In this document: in pieces, positions 61,877-64,000 of the stretch
Numbering within the stretch: the first letter of the stretch is position 1
Layout of the letters: each line of letters opens with the position of its first letter
Assembly: GCA_032622095.1 (NCBI GenBank)
Contig: CP136062.1
Span: 229,912,578-229,976,577 of the forward strand
DNA from: Siphonodentalium dalli
Lineage: Eukaryota; Mollusca; Scaphopoda; Gadilida; Siphonodentaliidae
Direction of reading: 5' to 3'
Length of the DNA stretch: 64,000 bases
The notes under the pieces: model-generated
The model's database searches: none
What the model was told of the DNA's origin: nothing
The model's input: the letters and a program-made list of their open reading frames with translations, nothing else
Program-made: the position numbers and the translations under genes

Positions 61877-62379
61877 AAATGAAACAATTGTTGAATTGGA
61901 ATGTTAATTTGTAGAAATTAAAGCGCATTTGCTAGATAAATGTAAATATACTGTTATGATATGCTTAGCCACAACGTGTAGACAAATAAGATTTTACATA
62001 AAAAAAACTTGTAAAACTATGAATATTGTTTTTAGTTTGCATGTTTAAATAGACTCTAAATTGAAACAATGTTAATTTTGATAGTGTAATATACTATCTA
62101 AAAGTTTGTGTGGAATAGTTTAATAGTATCCGTTTGGATAATTAAAACATAATAATTTGATTATGAATTTGATATATGTCTATATATAGAACTAATTAGG
62201 GTAGACATTGAATACGATTATTGAACCTTTCATTTATGCGATCAGCGTTTTTTATCCAACAATATTAATGACTGAACAAATATATGCTCTTTATTGATTA
62301 TATAATTAGTATCTTTTGAGGTGGGGGATATTATTAATGTCTCTTCTAATATGTTTGATATGAACGGTACCTATCTATT

Positions 62380-63395
62380 ACGAGGGAGTGAAAGAGTTGT
62401 ATACAAACAGATAATAAACGCTCTTTAACGATAAATTATCATCCATATTTAAGTTAAATTATTAGCGCCCTTTTAAGAATTATGATATGAATAAGACCTA
62501 TTTATTAACAATTTTGGGGTAAAATTATTACAATTTTTGTTCTGTGATATTCAAACACTTTTGGTATTCAAATTATAAAATGAAATCTTAGTGCCCTTTT
62601 AAGACAACTGGTTTATAAATAGTGTGAGATATATAACATAATAAAATAAATCTTAGTGTTATTTTAAGACATCTGGGATGAACAAAGTATACTGTATCCG
62701 AATATTATGAGCGATTGAAAGAGTTGCATACAAACAGATAATAAACGCTCTTTAACGATAAATTTTCAACCATATTTAAGTTAAATTATTATCGCCCTTT
62801 TAAGAATTATGATGCGAAGAAGACTTATTTATTAACAATTCTGAGGTAAAATTATTACAATTTTTTTGTTGCTGTGATATTGAAACACTTTTGGTATTGA
62901 AATTATAAAATGAAATCTTAGTACCCTTTTAAGACATCTTGTTTATAAATAGATTGATAAATTAATAAAATAAATCTTAGTGCCATTTTAAGATATCTGG
63001 GATGTACAAAGTATACTGTATCCAAATATTACGAGGGATTGAAAGAGTTGCATACAACCAGATAATAAACGCTCTTTAACGATAAATTTTCAACCATATT
63101 TAAGTTAAATTATTAGCTCCCTTTTAAGAATTAAGATGTGAAGAAGACCTATTTATTAACAATTCTGAGGTAAAAATTATTTAAAAAAACAAATTTTGCT
63201 GTAATATTGAAACACTTTTGGAGATTTAAATGAAATCTTAGTGCCCTTTTAAGACATCTTGTTTATAAATAGTATAAAATAATAACATAAATCTTAGTGC
63301 CATTTTAAGACATCTGGTTTAAACAAAGTATACTGTGTGCAAATAAGAAAATAAATCTTAGTGTCACTTTAAGACAACTGCTTCAAACTTCCTCA
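62380..63395 (-). repeat. ~325-bp tandem repeat, three copies (right arm)
   Basis: This is the inverted counterpart of 55560-56545, with the words CAGATAATAAACGCTCTTTA and CTTAGTGCCCTTTTAAGAC repeated in the same nested order. All three units are retained, unlike the 300-bp repeat. Confidence 0.88.
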
Positions 63396-64000
63396 ATATG
63401 TTTTGCTCCGATAAATATACAAACTTGATTCTAATTTATCGTTTTAAATTATACAGAACATAGGTTGAATAAGATATGAATTAATTTAAAGTTATCTGAA
63501 AACATAATTTAACTAAACTCACCAGGTGTTTTAAATCCGTGACTTTATAGGCCATTTACCTGGCTTATATATTATAATTGGAATGTTTGGAATGTTTACC
63601 GTAAGGTAAGTTGATCTTCAAATAAGAGACCTGACAGGTGTATTTTATATTACTGGTTTTGTAATGACGGGTCGTTAACGAATGCGTTCTTTGAAATATG
63701 AGCCAAGCTAGGTAGCCTAGTTGAATAAATTAGTCGCCTTGTACAGATATATGTCGACATGAATTATATTATTCATGTCGTCGGATAAAATGGGAGGGTA
63801 CATTATGATAGGCATACGAGAACATTTAACAAGATAGCTCGACTGATTTGTTTGGGAGTATAGATAGCTTGAGTAAATTAATGTGTTACTGTATATAAAC
63901 AGAGCTCGACATGAATTCTCGACGAATGATATTAGATTATTCGACTTGGGTCGTATGACATCATTTTGATGGGACCTAAAGATAGAATGAATAAATTAAT

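Larger units (their letters stand above)
59617..64000 (-). repeat. Giant inverted repeat, right arm (continues past window)
   Basis: This is the reverse complement of the left arm through the last base of the window, so the outer boundary is unseen. It is about 305 bp shorter than the corresponding left arm owing to one missing ~300-bp unit. Substitutions such as GGCATTATTTTG here versus AAAATAACGCC in the left arm show that it is not a base-perfect copy. Confidence 0.95.

Noticed and set aside
1-64000. Telomeric repeat tracts
   Set aside because: No run of TTAGGG-type or other short telomere repeats was found on either strand.
54917-64000. Terminal repeats of a Maverick/Polinton-type element
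   Set aside because: The arms meet with only an 11-base centre, so there is no interior, and no polymerase, integrase or capsid frame exists in the arms.

Overview
The window looks like repeat-dominated, AT-rich DNA from a eukaryotic nuclear genome, probably an invertebrate animal. The evidence is two long satellite arrays, several minisatellites, many foldback and miniature inverted-repeat elements, degenerate repeats with (CAGA)n, and a palindrome of about 9 kb. There is no bacterial-style gene packing, no CRISPR array and no recognisable protein-coding gene, rRNA or tRNA. I cannot name the species. The open frames present are short, and most are by-products of tandem repeats whose period is a multiple of three.

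Layout. 1-10419: an 88-bp satellite, about 118 copies, truncated by the window start. 10420-12474: a spacer with a 25-bp and a 66-bp minisatellite and a fragment related to a foldback element at 43 kb. 12475-34761: a 51-bp satellite (22+29 bp sub-units) in a higher-order structure with 5,354-bp and 7,838-bp periods. 34762-37590: low-copy sequence with 30-, 42- and 33-bp minisatellites. 37591-45404: a cluster of non-autonomous DNA-transposon-like elements and foldbacks, including three copies of a TTAA-flanked element and a perfect 44-bp-arm hairpin. 45757-50005: a degenerate dispersed/tandem family of roughly 150-170 bp carrying long G tracts, present in both orientations. 50011-52720: a possible Helitron-like terminus and a degenerate repeat zone. 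52780-54640: AT-rich DNA with small duplications. 54643-64000: a giant inverted repeat centred at 59611 with almost no spacer; its arms contain their own 325-bp and 300-bp tandem repeats, and its right arm runs off the window.

Nothing here forms an operon or pathway. The content is architectural: satellite amplification, local homogenisation, and inverted duplication. Such a landscape is typical of heterochromatin (pericentromeric, subtelomeric or another repeat block), but that placement is inference. The most noteworthy items are the nested dyad in every 88-bp unit, the near-identical 7.8-kb tandem duplication in the 51-bp satellite, the dense cluster of unrelated hairpins at 38.6-45.4 kb, and the large palindrome, whose right arm looks like the product of recombination between internal repeats. 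Long near-identical structures can also be assembly errors, and this is flagged where it applies.
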